Below, one piece after another: positions 13,024-13,151 of a DNA stretch of 13,151 nt. The first letter of the stretch is position 1. Each line of letters opens with the position of its first letter. Under the pieces are notes generated by a model. The model searched no databases. It was not told the origin of the DNA and saw only the letters and a list, made by a program, of their open reading frames with translations. Position numbers and translations under genes: made by a program. The stretch comes from Comamonadaceae bacterium (lineage in GTDB: Bacteria > Pseudomonadota > Gammaproteobacteria > Burkholderiales > Burkholderiaceae_C): contig CANCAO010000368.1 of NCBI GenBank assembly GCA_947374105.1, positions 1-13,151 of the forward strand. Reading direction: 5' to 3'.

Positions 13024-13151
13024 GCCCATGGATCCAGCTTTCGCAGAACATTTCCGTAAAATTCAACTCAATTTTATTGATGGCCTGCCGCAGCGACTGG
13101 AAGAAATACAACACGCGCTTGATGATCACCAACGCTATGTTGCATTGCATC
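13016..13151 (+). CDS. Probable Hpt-domain protein, N-terminal fragment
   Basis: The first 45 codons of a gene that runs off the right edge. Starting at GTG 13016, which overlaps the receiver stop by 8 bases, it reads an acidic lead, then an amphipathic helix pair: HFRKIQLNFIDGLPQRLEEI, followed by a short HALDDHQRYVALH segment. This pattern (a long helix with 'F-x-x-x-L-P-x-R-L-x-x-I', then a turn and 'D-x-x-x-x-x-x-L-H') resembles the start of Hpt domains. There the phospho-histidine lies a few residues further on in an 'H-x-L-K-G' motif, beyond the edge. Context after a kinase and a lone receiver agrees. The full protein could be a bare Hpt or a larger hybrid; the catalytic His is not visible, so the call is tentative. 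Confidence 0.6.
   Translation, partial: MSEPMDPAFAEHFRKIQLNFIDGLPQRLEEIQHALDDHQRYVALH

Overview
The window reads as a chromosomal exopolysaccharide (EPS) or capsule locus from a Gram-negative bacterium. It is most likely a betaproteobacterium of the Burkholderiales type. That assignment is an inference from the style of the proteins (Wzz-type co-polymerase, ExoY/WcaJ-type initiating transferase, RsbU-like regulator, hybrid kinase) and from base composition that looks close to half G+C by eye. There is no rRNA or other marker to fix the taxon. I see no tRNA, rRNA, CRISPR array, transposase, integrase or phage gene.

Block 1 (1-4842, + strand) is a polysaccharide assembly and decoration operon. 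It holds the end of an acyltransferase-3 membrane protein, an unrecognised four- or five-helix membrane protein, a short CysE-like hexapeptide O-acetyltransferase, a processive-type GT2 glycosyltransferase with membrane helices at both ends, and a Wzz/BY-kinase-like co-polymerase whose P-loop lysine is missing. The first three genes overlap at their ends, so they are probably translationally coupled.

Block 2 (4960-8438, + strand) is a two-gene sensory unit. It pairs an orphan periplasmic solute-binding protein (no permease or ATPase nearby) with a large membrane receptor. The receptor has a periplasmic dCache-like domain, a PAS domain, a SpoIIE/RsbU-type PP2C phosphatase and an RsbW-like HATPase domain. 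This looks like the enzyme core of a partner-switching pathway, but no STAS antagonist or sigma factor is in view.

Block 3 (8467-10675, - strand) converges on block 2. It encodes a genuine monotopic phosphoglycosyltransferase, which would start the repeat unit on undecaprenyl phosphate. After it comes a 486-residue composite protein: a degenerate sugar nucleotidyltransferase-like domain, a left-handed beta-helix, and a tail that aligns with the neighbouring transferase but lacks its catalytic Asp-Glu pair. This composite is the most unusual protein in the window.

Block 4 (10791 to the right edge, + strand) diverges from block 3 and encodes a phosphorelay. It contains a REC-PAS-HisKA-HATPase kinase with a C-terminal pseudo-receiver, a stand-alone receiver, and the beginning of a probable Hpt protein. 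All are overlapping or coupled.

Working model (inference): blocks 1 and 3 build and acetylate an exported polysaccharide, and blocks 2 and 4 tune its production or a linked behaviour in response to a periplasmic small molecule and other signals. Several proteins have kept a fold but lost catalytic residues (co-polymerase P-loop, nucleotidyltransferase-like domain, transferase-like tail, C-terminal receiver). This suggests regulatory or scaffolding roles.
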